A stretch of 64,000 nucleotides of DNA. Origin: Bacillus inaquosorum KCTC 13429 (lineage in GTDB: Bacteria; Bacillota; Bacilli; Bacillales; Bacillaceae). Under the pieces are notes generated by a model, which was not told the DNA's origin, did no database searches, and saw only the letters and a program-made list of their open reading frames with translations. The translations under genes were made by a program, and so were the position numbers. Shown in pieces: positions 38,381-47,395 of the stretch (positions are counted from its first letter, which is position 1; each line of letters begins with the position of its first letter). The stretch is taken from positions 682,001-746,000 of the forward strand of contig NZ_AMXN01000001.1 of NCBI RefSeq assembly GCF_000332645.1, read 5' to 3'.

Positions 38381-38441
38381 GGGGTGTGGGTTCAGGGATT
38401 ATATTCTTTGGGCCCTTTTTTACAATCGAATATAAATCAAC

Positions 38442-38476
38442 AAAAAGCCTCTCAAAATAAGGTTTTGAGAGGCTCA
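38442..38476 (-). terminator. Terminator of the SF1 helicase gene
   Basis: AGCCTCTCAAAA (38446-38457) pairs with TTTTGAGAGGCT (38463-38474); the T-run lies on the minus strand. It may also stop fbp transcription. Confidence 0.85.
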
Positions 38477-38479
38477 CTA

Positions 38480-41400
38480 TCAAAGATGAAAAGTACTTCT
38501 ATTAGTGTTAGGTCTTATGACTTGGTCTACATTCTCAGCAATCGATTTATAATTTTGTTTTTTTGATAAACGATCATAATCCCCAACAATATAAAACTCT
38601 TTTTTTGCCCTTGTAACTGCAACATTAATTAAATTAGGCTTTGAGCACGACCAATTTGCCGCTCCATCACTATTTTGATCTGTCCCCACTACAAAGTAAA
38701 CAGTGTCGGTTTCTTTTCCTTGAAAGGTATGGGTAGTTCCTATTGAGCTTCGAGTCCAATCATTTACTATTTTCTTTGGTACATTTAATTCTGCCAATCG
38801 CTTTTTAATTGTTTTTTTGAGACCATCTTTCACTGCTGTAAAGGGAGTAATAACATATAAATCAGGAGCATTTAATGTATTTTCCCATTTTTGATAAATC
38901 TCTTCAGCAACTAAATCTGCCTGCTCTTTTACAAACTGCTTATTAACCGCTACTCCCTTACAGTCAAACCATTCGCTTTTCCCTTGTTTTTTTATCGCTA
39001 AAACCATTTTATTATCATAAGCAATTTGATTAGCGATTGTAAACATTGGATTTAAGCATCTCCTATGAACCCATAAAGGTGTCCCTATCCACTGTCCTTT
39101 ATTGTTATACATTCCAAATGGATTCGCCACATCCGCCAGTGATTGTACAGAACTCCCTATTTCAATAAACCGATCTTCAATACCATAAAATTTTTTTATA
39201 TCTCCTAATATTGTTCGATCAATGGTGACAACTGGTTCAATCTGGATTGGATCACCAACAACGACAACTTTTTGAGACCTCCATAATGCACCTGCCGCTT
39301 GTTGCGGAGTAGCTTGTCCCGCTTCATCTATAAATAAGTAACGAATAAAATCACGTCCAACTCCTTTATACATTGTTCGAACACTGGCAAAGGTTGTACT
39401 TATTACGGGTGTGATTAAATGGATTACACCCCACATATGTTGTAACCACATTCTGTGCTCAGTCTGATTTAAATCTAACTTACTTCGATAATTTAACAAA
39501 CGCAAACTTGATTTTATTGCTTTATAATTAAATATTAAAAACAATTTGTGGACTTTCATTCCCTTTAAAAAAAGAAGCCCTCTTTCAAAATTCAATTCAT
39601 CAGTTAGCCAAGGTGTATGTAATTGCCTATATTCGTATGCACTTTGAGAATTGGTCCAATAATTATCATCGGGTATTACTAACCCCTGATTTTTGCATTT
39701 ATTGTTGATAGAATCCCTATATTTCTTTAACTCCATCCTTATTTGATTCGATCTCATCTGCAAAAGATCCCATTCCTTTTCTTCATTTTTTATTTTCATA
39801 GTTATTTTTTGCAGTTGATCTTCCATCTGTAATAATTTGTTTCTTTTTGTATGAAATAATCTTTGAAAAAAAGTTGGTTTAGAAAGCGTCTGAAACTCTC
39901 TCTCTAACAACCGTTTCTGTTGTTTATAATGAGCTGTCTTTAATACTAACTTTTCTTGTTCTGCCTCTAGTAACAATAACTGATTATTTATATCCCTATA
40001 TTTTTTAAAAATTTCGCATAACGATTGTAGTTCTGCTTTCTTTTGTTTAACTGATTTCAATGTTTGTTGGAAATCTGTTACTGCATTCTTCCAATCTGTT
40101 AAGCTTATTTTTTTATTTTCTCGTTCTAATTGCTCAATGAATGATAGTTCAGATTCGTTATTATTTCTATAATAAAGTTTTTTGTAATAGTGAGATATAT
40201 TTTCCGACTTTCCTAAAGATGCTGAGAATAGTCCCCAAGCATCTGTCTCTTCACCGAGAAGAGCCTTTGCCGCAAAAGGAAACATCGATAATTCCTCTGC
40301 TTCTAATGCATATGCTTTTTCATAAGAAGAAAATACATTTTCATCTGTAACTTTACGTATAATTTCCTTCTTTTTAGGAAGGTCTTTTGAGATATTTTCA
40401 ACTGCTCCATTATTGCTTGAAGCCACTACCATAGAATACTGATTAATAGATTTATCAATTTCATAAATAGTATAATGATAGCCATCTAAAACTAATTTCT
40501 TTATTTTTTTCAGAGCTTTTTCTGGGTTTTCAAAACAAGCCATTTTTTCTGCTTTTTCAACCATGAGATTTGCAAAAATATCTTTTAACAGTGTCGTTTT
40601 CCCTGTTCCTGGCGGGCCATTCACAGAGCTTATCTTTTGATTGTTATTTATAATTTGATTTACAGCTACTTGCTGCATTAAGGATAATCTATGTTCAACA
40701 GGTGACGGCCACCTGCCGTTAGGTACATTTTTAGGCTGCAACACATCTTCAATTAAAACTCTATTTTCATCAATGTTCGTTCTATTATCTACCCCTTCAA
40801 TAAATTGCCGTAGTGTTTCATTTTCTCCTTGTGAGATAATATCTCCTAAGTCCTCTAAGAAAAAGCTATGAAAATTATTTACCCGTCCATCTTGTCCAAC
40901 CTTCAAAATTTCTTTCTCAAAATAATGAAGCGCCATATTATCTATTCGTAAAAAATACCGTTCATATACTTCAAGTACTTTCTTAAGGGCTTTTTCTGTT
41001 ACTCCATTTACAAAGATGGCATCAACCTGTTCCTCAAATAATCTCAACTGATCTCGAAATGTAGTCATCAAATCATCATATGCCACTTCAAGATGTTCGT
41101 TTATTAATTTCATCACATACATAAGTACAGGTACAAATGCAGAATCCTTTACATACTTGCCTGTATGGTCAACTAAAAAAGACATGCTAAATAACATTTT
41201 CTGATCTCTATTAATCATTTCTTCATTATTTTGGAATAGATCACGTAGATAGCTAACAAGTTTATGTTGCTCAAAGCAACCTAAATAGTAACGAAATTGA
41301 ATAAAATTTTTTTCAGAGTCCTTCAACTGATGCCTCTCCCAAGGCCTTTCAGAAAAAAGAACTTGTTCTGTTTTCTTTCGTTGTTGACCATCTAAAAAAT

Positions 41401-41503
41401 GGCTTCTACCCAATTCATCTCCTATACCATTGACTCCGCTTGGTGATAAAGCCTCAACTAAGTGCCATGCCCTTAATACAGAATTTACATTTATCTTCCC
41501 CAT
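38480..41503 (-). CDS. Large UPF1/DNA2-type SF1 helicase
   Basis: A 1007-residue superfamily 1 helicase/ATPase. An N-terminal helical domain of about 260 residues is followed by Walker A NGPPGTGKTTLLKD near residue 295. A long Lys/Glu/Gln-rich coiled coil near 480-610 is inserted between the RecA-like halves. Then come Walker B LFIDEAGQATPQQAAGALW and motif III VVVVGDPIQIEPV near 750-775, and the C-terminal THTFQGKETDTVYFV and NVAVTRAKKEFYIVGDYDRL. The ATG follows GGAGG. It is AT-rich beside GC-richer housekeeping genes. Such proteins are common in defence islands; a specific role is inference. Confidence 0.85.
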   Translation of the reverse strand: MGKINVNSVLRAWHLVEALSPSGVNGIGDELGRSHFLDGQQRKKTEQVLFSERPWERHQLKDSEKNFIQFRYYLGCFEQHKLVSYLRDLFQNNEEMINRDQKMLFSMSFLVDHTGKYVKDSAFVPVLMYVMKLINEHLEVAYDDLMTTFRDQLRLFEEQVDAIFVNGVTEKALKKVLEVYERYFLRIDNMALHYFEKEILKVGQDGRVNNFHSFFLEDLGDIISQGENETLRQFIEGVDNRTNIDENRVLIEDVLQPKNVPNGRWPSPVEHRLSLMQQVAVNQIINNNQKISSVNGPPGTGKTTLLKDIFANLMVEKAEKMACFENPEKALKKIKKLVLDGYHYTIYEIDKSINQYSMVVASSNNGAVENISKDLPKKKEIIRKVTDENVFSSYEKAYALEAEELSMFPFAAKALLGEETDAWGLFSASLGKSENISHYYKKLYYRNNNESELSFIEQLERENKKISLTDWKNAVTDFQQTLKSVKQKKAELQSLCEIFKKYRDINNQLLLLEAEQEKLVLKTAHYKQQKRLLEREFQTLSKPTFFQRLFHTKRNKLLQMEDQLQKITMKIKNEEKEWDLLQMRSNQIRMELKKYRDSINNKCKNQGLVIPDDNYWTNSQSAYEYRQLHTPWLTDELNFERGLLFLKGMKVHKLFLIFNYKAIKSSLRLLNYRSKLDLNQTEHRMWLQHMWGVIHLITPVISTTFASVRTMYKGVGRDFIRYLFIDEAGQATPQQAAGALWRSQKVVVVGDPIQIEPVVTIDRTILGDIKKFYGIEDRFIEIGSSVQSLADVANPFGMYNNKGQWIGTPLWVHRRCLNPMFTIANQIAYDNKMVLAIKKQGKSEWFDCKGVAVNKQFVKEQADLVAEEIYQKWENTLNAPDLYVITPFTAVKDGLKKTIKKRLAELNVPKKIVNDWTRSSIGTTHTFQGKETDTVYFVVGTDQNSDGAANWSCSKPNLINVAVTRAKKEFYIVGDYDRLSKKQNYKSIAENVDQVIRPNTNRSTFHL

Positions 41504-41654
41504 AATTTCCTCCTATTTTTAACAACATCATTCGGTTATTGTCCTCAATTGATCCAACTGGTATCTGTACAAAATCCCTAAACTGATTGATCAGTCTCTT
41601 TTCTTTTTTTCGACACATTTGTTTAAATATTGAATAATTAACTAGATCACACAT
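41454..41654 (-). CDS. Possible 66-residue ORF overlapping the helicase start
   Basis: An in-frame ATG-to-stop reading of 66 codons upstream of and overlapping the helicase gene start by about 50 bases. Lys/Arg-rich segments (CRKKEKRLINQFRDF) look protein-like, but there is no ribosome binding site. It may be a remnant or chance. Confidence 0.2.
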   Translation of the reverse strand: MCDLVNYSIFKQMCRKKEKRLINQFRDFVQIPVGSIEDNNRMMLLKIGGNYGEDKCKFCIKGMALS

Positions 41655-41779
41655 TAAAATTATTAGATTTTAGAACATTTCATTTTAGTGAAAATTCATG
41701 ATTGATTCATAAACTCTGAGATCATCTGTTAAATTTATGATACGATGACAGTAAAAAAGACATAACAGGGGCTAGTCAT

Positions 41780-43426
41780 ATGAGTGAACTTGTGTTTGAA
41801 AAAAGAGATTTTAATACAGAACAAATTCTTGCGTTGAAGGCATCTCAATTAGATAACAATCCGATTGTATACATTCTTTATAACGAAAAAAAGAAGCCGA
41901 CTGCATATATTGGGCAGACTGTGCAGGCTGCACGACGATTGAAAAATCATTTGAGAGACAAGAAGCGAATAAGTTTAACGCGAACCATTTTCATTGGTCA
42001 TGAAAGATTTCATCAGTCAGCTTCCTACAATATTGAGACAAATCTTATTAATTACTTTATTGCCGAAAATCACTACCAATTGCAAAATGTCAGTCAGACA
42101 CGATCGAGAGAAATGCATCATTATTATCAAAAAGAATTTTATAACGAACATCTTTTTGAGGAAATTTGGAATCAGCTTCGGAAAGAGAATGTTGTCAGCG
42201 ACACCCTTGAAAACCTCAGAAATAAAGATATTTACAAACTATCTCCGTATAAAGAGCTCTCTCCCCAGCAGGTGGAGATCAAAAATGAAATTCTTGATTT
42301 TTGCAAGGCGCATATTGAAAAACCAGGTAACCATGTCATTTCTATAGAAGGAGATGCCGGAACAGGGAAAAGTGTCTTACTGAGCTCTCTATTTAACACG
42401 ATTCAGGATTTATCTAAAGATGAAAATTCACATTTAAAAAACAAGAACAATTACTTACTTGTGAACCATGGTGAAATGCTGAAGACTTATAAAAGCATCG
42501 CAAACAGCTTACCAAATTTAAAGAAAAAAAACTTAATGAAGCCTACCTCCTTTATAAATCAAATGTCAAAAACAGGGGAAACAGCTGATATTGTATTAGT
42601 AGATGAGGCTCATCTGCTTTTAACCAAAGAGGATAGATACAATAATTTCCACCATCAAAATCAGCTAGAGGAAATCATTAAACGCAGTAGAATCACTATT
42701 GTCATCTTCGATCCTAAACAAGTGTTAAAAATTAAAAGCTATTGGAATGAAAGGTTGCTTGAGGAGATCACCAATCAATATCATGCGAAAACAGTAAAGC
42801 TCACGGAGCAAATGAGAATGAATGCAAATCCAGACACACTAAAGTGGATTAACCATTTTGTCTCAAAACAATTGCTCCCTCTGCCGCAAGAAAATAATGA
42901 TACCTTCCAGCTCAAAATCTTTGAGGACCATGCCGACTTTAAAGCTGCAATTGAGAAAAAGAATAATGAAGTTGGTCTATCACGTATTGTCTCGACCTTT
43001 GATTATATCCATAAAAAAGATGGTGCTACTTATATTGTCGATGAGGAAGGCATTAACATGCCATGGAATTCTACAAATGACAAATGGACTTGGGCAGAAC
43101 ATGCAGATTCGATTAAAGAGGTCGGTTCCATCTATACTGTTCAAGGCTTTGACCTAAATTATGTTGGCGTCATTCTAGGACCTTCTGTCAGCTATGATAG
43201 TGAAAAGGATGAGCTTTTCATCGACACTGCAAAATATAAAGATACAGGCGCATTCACCACACGAGATGACATGTCTGCCGAGAAAATTAAGAAAATAAAG
43301 GAAGAGATTATTCTAAACTCTATCAATGTCCTCATGAAACGGGGCATCAACGGTCTTTACATATACGCAACGGATGTTAAATTAAGAAATAGATTGCTAG
43401 AGTTAAAAAGGAGCAGGAAAAAATGA
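41780..43426 (+). CDS. GIY-YIG nuclease fused to a DUF2075 P-loop domain
   Basis: A 548-residue fusion. Residues 25-110 form a GIY-YIG endonuclease: VYILY near 30, AYIGQT near 42, the catalytic Arg near 52 in ARRLKNH and Glu near 86 in IETNLINYF. Residues 160-540 form a DUF2075 helicase-like ATPase with Walker A EGDAGTGKSVLL near 190 and DIVLVDEAHLLL near 272, then VGSIYTVQGFDLNYVGVILGPS near 450. A nuclease-helicase fusion suggests DNA targeting. Its stop overlaps the MazG-like start (ATGA), so the two are translated together. It is divergent from the helicase. Anti-invader function is inference. Confidence 0.85.
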   Translation: MSELVFEKRDFNTEQILALKASQLDNNPIVYILYNEKKKPTAYIGQTVQAARRLKNHLRDKKRISLTRTIFIGHERFHQSASYNIETNLINYFIAENHYQLQNVSQTRSREMHHYYQKEFYNEHLFEEIWNQLRKENVVSDTLENLRNKDIYKLSPYKELSPQQVEIKNEILDFCKAHIEKPGNHVISIEGDAGTGKSVLLSSLFNTIQDLSKDENSHLKNKNNYLLVNHGEMLKTYKSIANSLPNLKKKNLMKPTSFINQMSKTGETADIVLVDEAHLLLTKEDRYNNFHHQNQLEEIIKRSRITIVIFDPKQVLKIKSYWNERLLEEITNQYHAKTVKLTEQMRMNANPDTLKWINHFVSKQLLPLPQENNDTFQLKIFEDHADFKAAIEKKNNEVGLSRIVSTFDYIHKKDGATYIVDEEGINMPWNSTNDKWTWAEHADSIKEVGSIYTVQGFDLNYVGVILGPSVSYDSEKDELFIDTAKYKDTGAFTTRDDMSAEKIKKIKEEIILNSINVLMKRGINGLYIYATDVKLRNRLLELKRSRKK

Positions 43427-43728
43427 GCGAAATCAAAGATTTAATTAACACGATTAATGAATTTAGAGACGCACGCAACTGGAGACAATACCACAACCCA
43501 AAGGATCTCGCCATCTCCATTTCAATTGAAGCAGCCGAGCTGTTAGAAGACTTCCAATGGAAAAGCAGCGAAGAAGCACTCAAAGCAAACGAAGAAAACA
43601 TTCGTGAGGAAATCGCTGATATTCTTATCTATTCGCTGATGCTCTGTTCAGATCTTGATATGGATGTGAAGGAGATTATTGAGGAGAAGATTGTGAAGAA
43701 TGGTCGGAAGTATCCGGTCAAAGAGTAG
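43423..43728 (+). CDS. MazG-like nucleotide pyrophosphohydrolase
   Basis: A 101-residue all-alpha NTP pyrophosphohydrolase. The metal-binding Glu/Asp cluster is visible: ISIEAAELLEDFQW near residue 27 and IREEIADILIYSLMLCSDL near 63, the E-x-x-E and E-x-x-D pattern of MazG folds. It should hydrolyse nucleoside triphosphates or modified nucleotides. It overlaps the GIY-YIG/DUF2075 gene by four bases, suggesting a two-gene system in which nucleotide removal accompanies nuclease/helicase action (inference). A terminator follows. Confidence 0.85.
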   Translation: MSEIKDLINTINEFRDARNWRQYHNPKDLAISISIEAAELLEDFQWKSSEEALKANEENIREEIADILIYSLMLCSDLDMDVKEIIEEKIVKNGRKYPVKE

Positions 43729-43762
43729 AGTAATTATATTTCCTTTACATTTAATTAAAGCA

Positions 43763-43808
43763 ATCGTCATGCATCAGAAAATAAAATAAGTGCATGACGA
43801 TCTTTTAA
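43763..43808 (+). terminator. Terminator after the MazG-like gene
   Basis: A perfect 11-bp stem, ATCGTCATGCA (43763-43773) with TGCATGACGAT (43791-43801), then a short T-run. Confidence 0.75.
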
Positions 43809-44113
43809 TTATGTGCTTGGGAATGGTTAACAAATGATTGGACTCTACCTCTTCCTTAAACAAAAGAAATAATTTTGAAGTTGATGAGAAAACCTTAAAT
43901 TATACTTATATTTATATCTAAATGTCCGCGCTAAATTTAGCTCAGGATTTTCCCCAACTTTTACCCTTCTATAAATTAGTAAGACTCAAGATAGTCAATA
44001 AATTTAACAACAAGAGTATTCTCATTTAGGAACACTTTGGTTCCTTCTTCTTTTTTCTTGAATTAAATTTTGTTAAGTATTTTGTCTATATTAACTTTTT
44101 ATTGATTTTCCAA
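43809..44113. other. Gene-free AT-rich stretch outside the cassette left end
   Basis: About 300 bases without a supported gene. No further copy of the rlmH-derived repeat was noticed here. Confidence 0.5.
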
Positions 44114-44131
44114 TTACTTATGATAAGGCTC
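44114..44131. repeat. Distal copy of the rlmH 3'-end direct repeat (attachment site)
   Basis: TTACTTATGATAAGGCTC is identical to the last 18 bases of rlmH (48736-48753), read on the same strand; two of the next three bases also match. It marks the far end of a 4.6-kb insertion. Confidence 0.85.
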
Positions 44132-44144
44132 TCCGTAGTGTATC

Positions 44145-44157
44145 TAAATGAGGTTTT
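44145..44157. repeat. Left terminal inverted repeat of the cassette
   Basis: TAAATGAGGTTTT, the exact reverse complement of 48726-48738, 13 bases inside the left direct repeat. Confidence 0.75.
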
Positions 44158-44158
44158 T

Positions 44159-45694
44159 TCATCTCTTTTGTTCTAGTTCTTTTAAAACCTTTAAGTCTTC
44201 ATAATACCTTAACACCGTACTTTGCATTACTAACTTTCTATTAGCAGAATCTCTAGTGTTACGAAATTTCTCATTATAAAACAGAGTAAAATCATGTATT
44301 GTGCTAAATAAGGTTATGTTAGCTTGTACCCATTCTGATAATGTCTCATCAGAAAAAGGTAAGTCATTTGATTCAAAAAATAAACTATCCAACACTGACG
44401 AATAAGGTGTTACACTTGCAAATAACTCATCTTCAAAAATAGTCTCATTTTGATACTCATTAAATAATGAAATTATAGATTCAGCATATGTTATCATTTG
44501 ATACCTAATTTCTTTAACTTTATATAGTACTTCATCGTTAGACTTGGTATTATCAAAAATAAAATTACTAATTATCTTATATTGGGGATAAAACTCAAAA
44601 TGAACACCTTTTATTAAACGTTTATTAGAGCCTTTCAAACTATACCAATAAGTCTTATCTTGATTATCGCTTACCCAAGTAGTTTTACAATAATAATTTC
44701 CTCGTAAAATATCACTATCATAAAAAGTGAAATAAATCCATATTATATCTGATGGAAAGCCTTTATATCTATCTTCTTGTATTTTGTTATTATATACATC
44801 ACAAAACAGTAATCTTTTTTTAATTTTTGTTGAGACGTCCGCTATTTCTGCATCCGAGAATGGTTTCTTAAGAAGTATTTTTGCCGCGTACCTTTTTTTA
44901 GAACCATGATGGACAGGTTCCACACTCTTAATAATGTAATCTTCGTTTTCAAAGTAAATATTACCTTTTTCATAAGGAGTATACTCTGAAATTTTAAAAT
45001 AAATTGTACCTCCTATATTAGCTCTATATATAGCATGCTGAGGTGTATCCGGATTATTTAAAGTATGAATCTCAAGTAACCTCTTTACCCACAACTGCAA
45101 ATCATAAAGTGAAAGTTCTCCCTTTTTTATTAAAAATTTATTCGTCAGTCCATCGCATAAAATATTTGTAAATATACTTCCATTGCTCCCTCCATAAGAA
45201 GGTTCAATAGCGTTACTACCACTTAATATCGCATAACCGCTACCTTGAAAAGATTCTATAGATTCTTCTAAATTAGTGCTTTTTGTACCTTCAACTCTAA
45301 AATTACCTGAATAGCAGCAGTCTATAAGCAATACTTTGCTTTTAGCTAATGACTCGCCTATTTTATTAATTATGTCCTGAGTACATAATAATCCATCGCT
45401 AAAAACAATATTATGAATTTCACTAGAAGTCCCATGACCTGAGAAATAAAAAATAAATATATCATCTTTTTGTAAATTGCCAATAAAAAGCTCAAGGGCA
45501 TGTAAAAAATCGACGGTTGCTACATGACCGTTATTTGTCATACCCATTTGAAAAATATCCATATCATCCAGCTGTAATCCTTCTCTTAACGCTTTATTAA
45601 CATTAATTATGTCTGTTTTACAAAATGGTAAGTCAGGTGCACCGATACCTGAATACTCACTAACTCCTACTAAAAATGCCTTTATCCTTCCCAT
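44159..45694 (-). CDS. Caspase-like (C14) protease
   Basis: A 511-residue protein with an N-terminal caspase/metacaspase-type domain in residues 1-235. The catalytic His is near 87 in FIFYFSGHGTS and the catalytic Cys near 127 in VLLIDCCYSGNF, with the opening GRIKAFLVGVSEYSG and later GYAILSGSNAIEPSY typical of the fold. The remaining roughly 275 residues are not recognised and could sense or bind a target. No membrane segment is seen. ATG 45694 is chosen because GGGGTGA precedes it by 5 bases; a GTG nine bases upstream is possible. It lies downstream of the reverse transcriptase gene on the same strand, separated by a strong hairpin. By analogy with bacterial caspase effectors, it may kill or arrest infected cells (inference). 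Confidence 0.85.
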   Translation of the reverse strand: MGRIKAFLVGVSEYSGIGAPDLPFCKTDIINVNKALREGLQLDDMDIFQMGMTNNGHVATVDFLHALELFIGNLQKDDIFIFYFSGHGTSSEIHNIVFSDGLLCTQDIINKIGESLAKSKVLLIDCCYSGNFRVEGTKSTNLEESIESFQGSGYAILSGSNAIEPSYGGSNGSIFTNILCDGLTNKFLIKKGELSLYDLQLWVKRLLEIHTLNNPDTPQHAIYRANIGGTIYFKISEYTPYEKGNIYFENEDYIIKSVEPVHHGSKKRYAAKILLKKPFSDAEIADVSTKIKKRLLFCDVYNNKIQEDRYKGFPSDIIWIYFTFYDSDILRGNYYCKTTWVSDNQDKTYWYSLKGSNKRLIKGVHFEFYPQYKIISNFIFDNTKSNDEVLYKVKEIRYQMITYAESIISLFNEYQNETIFEDELFASVTPYSSVLDSLFFESNDLPFSDETLSEWVQANITLFSTIHDFTLFYNEKFRNTRDSANRKLVMQSTVLRYYEDLKVLKELEQKR

Positions 45695-45750
45695 ATAAAT
45701 CACCCCAGCTTCACTTGTTTATCTGATTAAGATTGTAATAACCATATAAA

Positions 45751-45792
45751 TAGACAAGCCCAATTTTAATTAAAGAAAATTGGGCTTGTCTA
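45751..45792 (-). terminator. 17-bp perfect hairpin between reverse transcriptase and caspase genes
   Basis: TAGACAAGCCCAATTTT (45751-45767) and its exact complement (45776-45792) enclose an 8-base loop, starting 2 bases after the reverse transcriptase stop codon. On the minus strand only a short T-rich run follows, so it may be a leaky terminator, an mRNA-stabilising stem or a processing site. Confidence 0.65.
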
Positions 45793-45794
45793 TA

Positions 45795-47177
45795 TTATTC
45801 TGGTTGTTCTAATCGTGATTGAATGTTTTTCCAGTGTTTCTTCACTTGTGTTTCCATAAGATTTATAGTTTTTGAATCTTCATCAAATATCTTCTGTGCT
45901 CTTTCAACGTAACTAATAAAATTCCCATGCCCTTTCTTACTTTTTCCCAAGTGAGAGTAGTTCTTATATAATTCTCTCCTATACGATTTACGACCGAATT
46001 TTTTTGATTTACGATTGCATATCCTTACTTTACGATATGTTCTCGTATAATACTTAAAAAGACTTTTTTCTCTAATTCGAACTTCTTTACCATTAAAACT
46101 GAACCCTAAGTAGTCTAATTTTGTCTCATTAAAGTCTAAATCAGTAATCTGATTATCAGTATAAAAATAATTCCCTGTCTTTTCAGGTTGTATTTCTAAA
46201 TTTGGAATCTGTTCTTTTATATCATCCATAATTTTTTGATGAATTTTATAGTTATAGTCTTGGACGTCTCCTTCAATTGGAATAACTATAATTAAATCAT
46301 CACAATATCTTCGATATAGGCCCTTTTGCCCTTTTACATATTTTTGTAATTTTTCATCGAAATCTAGCAAATAAATATTAGAACAGACTGAACTGATACC
46401 TGCACCTTGAGGTATTCCATAGCTCTTAGAATTCTTGTATATATTTTTATGCTTAAAGGATCTAAATTCCTCTTCTGTGAAATACTTATAACTATTTTTA
46501 ATTTCACTTTCAGTGTACTTATTTTTTAATTCTGATTCTATTGTATCTTTAATAAAGTAACTAAATCTTGTTATATTCTTGAAGACATTATAATAATCGT
46601 CAGGTAATGTATCCTTTTTTAGAACATAGCGGATTTTCTCTTTAAGATACCTATGATCCAATGTATCAAAGAAATTAGTAAAGTCAGCAACAAAAATATA
46701 TGCACTTTGCTGCACTTTTATAAAATCAATAACTTCTTTAGCAAAGTTAATATTACTTTTTCCAGATAAGTTGTTCCGATATGCAGTTGCAACTTCATTA
46801 ATACCTAGTTTATCTACAACAGAATTATAGTGGTTATTTAGCTTGTCCCCATAGTACTTATAGATATAGCTATCCATATGAGAGGCATAGAAAATTTTAC
46901 GGACTTTTTCTTTTGGTTTTTTTTCTTTTCTGCTATATTTTTGAAATTTAATTTCAAAATGCATAAACGGGTAAAACCCATGTTTAGCAACCCATCGAGG
47001 GTTCTGGATTTTACCCTTAACTTTTTCAATTGATTTTTTATTATCAAGGTGCTTATAACCCTTTACACGATACTTTTTTTCATTCATATTTGGCAGAGCT
47101 AGCAGGGGTATGTAATCGTAGCCTATTACTCTATCAAAAACCCTGCTAGCATACTCTCCTTTCGAATTATAGACCAT
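45795..47177 (-). CDS. Reverse transcriptase, defence-type (DRT-like)
   Basis: A 460-residue RNA-directed DNA polymerase. Palm motifs are visible: motif A FVADFTNFFDTLDH near residues 162-175 (catalytic Asp), motif B GIPQGAGISSVCSN near 254-267, the active site RRYCDDLIIVI with YCDD at 291-294, then LDYLGFSFNGKEVRI near 350. The basic C-terminal region (RKVRICNRKSKKFGRKSYRREL) could bind RNA. It lacks a maturase/HNH arrangement and the VTG-type retron motif, so a DRT-class defence enzyme is more likely than a group II intron or retron enzyme; the subclass is unresolved. It starts at ATG 47177, four bases after a hairpin and without a clear ribosome binding site. A strong promoter lies about 220 bp upstream. 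Confidence 0.85.
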   Translation of the reverse strand: MVYNSKGEYASRVFDRVIGYDYIPLLALPNMNEKKYRVKGYKHLDNKKSIEKVKGKIQNPRWVAKHGFYPFMHFEIKFQKYSRKEKKPKEKVRKIFYASHMDSYIYKYYGDKLNNHYNSVVDKLGINEVATAYRNNLSGKSNINFAKEVIDFIKVQQSAYIFVADFTNFFDTLDHRYLKEKIRYVLKKDTLPDDYYNVFKNITRFSYFIKDTIESELKNKYTESEIKNSYKYFTEEEFRSFKHKNIYKNSKSYGIPQGAGISSVCSNIYLLDFDEKLQKYVKGQKGLYRRYCDDLIIVIPIEGDVQDYNYKIHQKIMDDIKEQIPNLEIQPEKTGNYFYTDNQITDLDFNETKLDYLGFSFNGKEVRIREKSLFKYYTRTYRKVRICNRKSKKFGRKSYRRELYKNYSHLGKSKKGHGNFISYVERAQKIFDEDSKTINLMETQVKKHWKNIQSRLEQPE

Positions 47178-47389
47178 TGCTAGCCTATAAAGAGGCTACT
47201 GAATGCACTAATAGCTTATACTATAATCAGTATATTAAATTGGTTGACGATTGGAGGTATCCAAATGCCAAGTTATTCAGAAGCGTTATCGATTGTAATT
47301 GACTGGATAAGTATTATGATTACAATTGAGATAAAGCTTGACAGAAATTCACCAATTTCCCTCATAACTACTTTTATGAGGCGTTAACC
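47178..47389 (-). ncRNA. Structured leader RNA upstream of the reverse transcriptase
   Basis: Transcription from the minus-strand promoter at 47396-47424 would give about 210 nt before the reverse transcriptase ATG. It has four hairpins: CCTCATAA/TTATGAGG (47360-47367 with 47374-47381), ATTGTAAT/ATTACAAT (47292-47299 with 47319-47326), TATACT/AGTATA (47217-47222 with 47229-47234) and TAGCCT/AGGCTA (47181-47186 with 47193-47198). This suits an ncRNA template of a DRT-type system. Alternatively it is an antisense antitoxin RNA to the opposing 40-codon ORF. The structures are seen; the role is inferred. Confidence 0.55.
47265..47387 (+). CDS. 40-residue hydrophobic peptide, possible type I toxin
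   Basis: An ATG seven bases after a perfect GGAGG (47253-47257) opens 40 codons. The peptide begins with a PSYSEALSIVIDWISIMITI-type segment, then KLDRN and a basic end. The YxxAL start followed by a single hydrophobic stretch recalls the small holin-like/TxpA-BsrG type I toxins of Bacillus, though it is diverged and the charged D and E in the hydrophobic part may mean decay. A TATAAT at 47222-47227 could be its -10 box. An antisense promoter sits just beyond its stop codon, as in type I toxin-antitoxin loci. Confidence 0.4.
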   Translation: MPSYSEALSIVIDWISIMITIEIKLDRNSPISLITTFMRR

Positions 47390-47395
47390 ATATTA

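Noticed and set aside
38480-44113. Helicase and GIY-YIG/MazG genes as part of the same SCC-like cassette
   Set aside because: They lie outside the direct repeats at 44114 and 48736, and no third repeat copy was found near fbp. They may be an older insertion, but that is not supported by visible boundaries.
45795-47177. Retron or group II intron reverse transcriptase
   Set aside because: No retron-type VTG motif, no clear complementary a1/a2 flanks around a leader, and no maturase/HNH domain or intron ribozyme ends were seen. A DRT-like enzyme fits better, though the subclass stays open.
47178-47389. Rolling-circle, endless-ORF template as in DRT2
   Set aside because: The leader could serve as a template, but I found only a 30-codon minus-strand frame that closes with a stop and could not define template ends, so I do not claim a neo-type gene.
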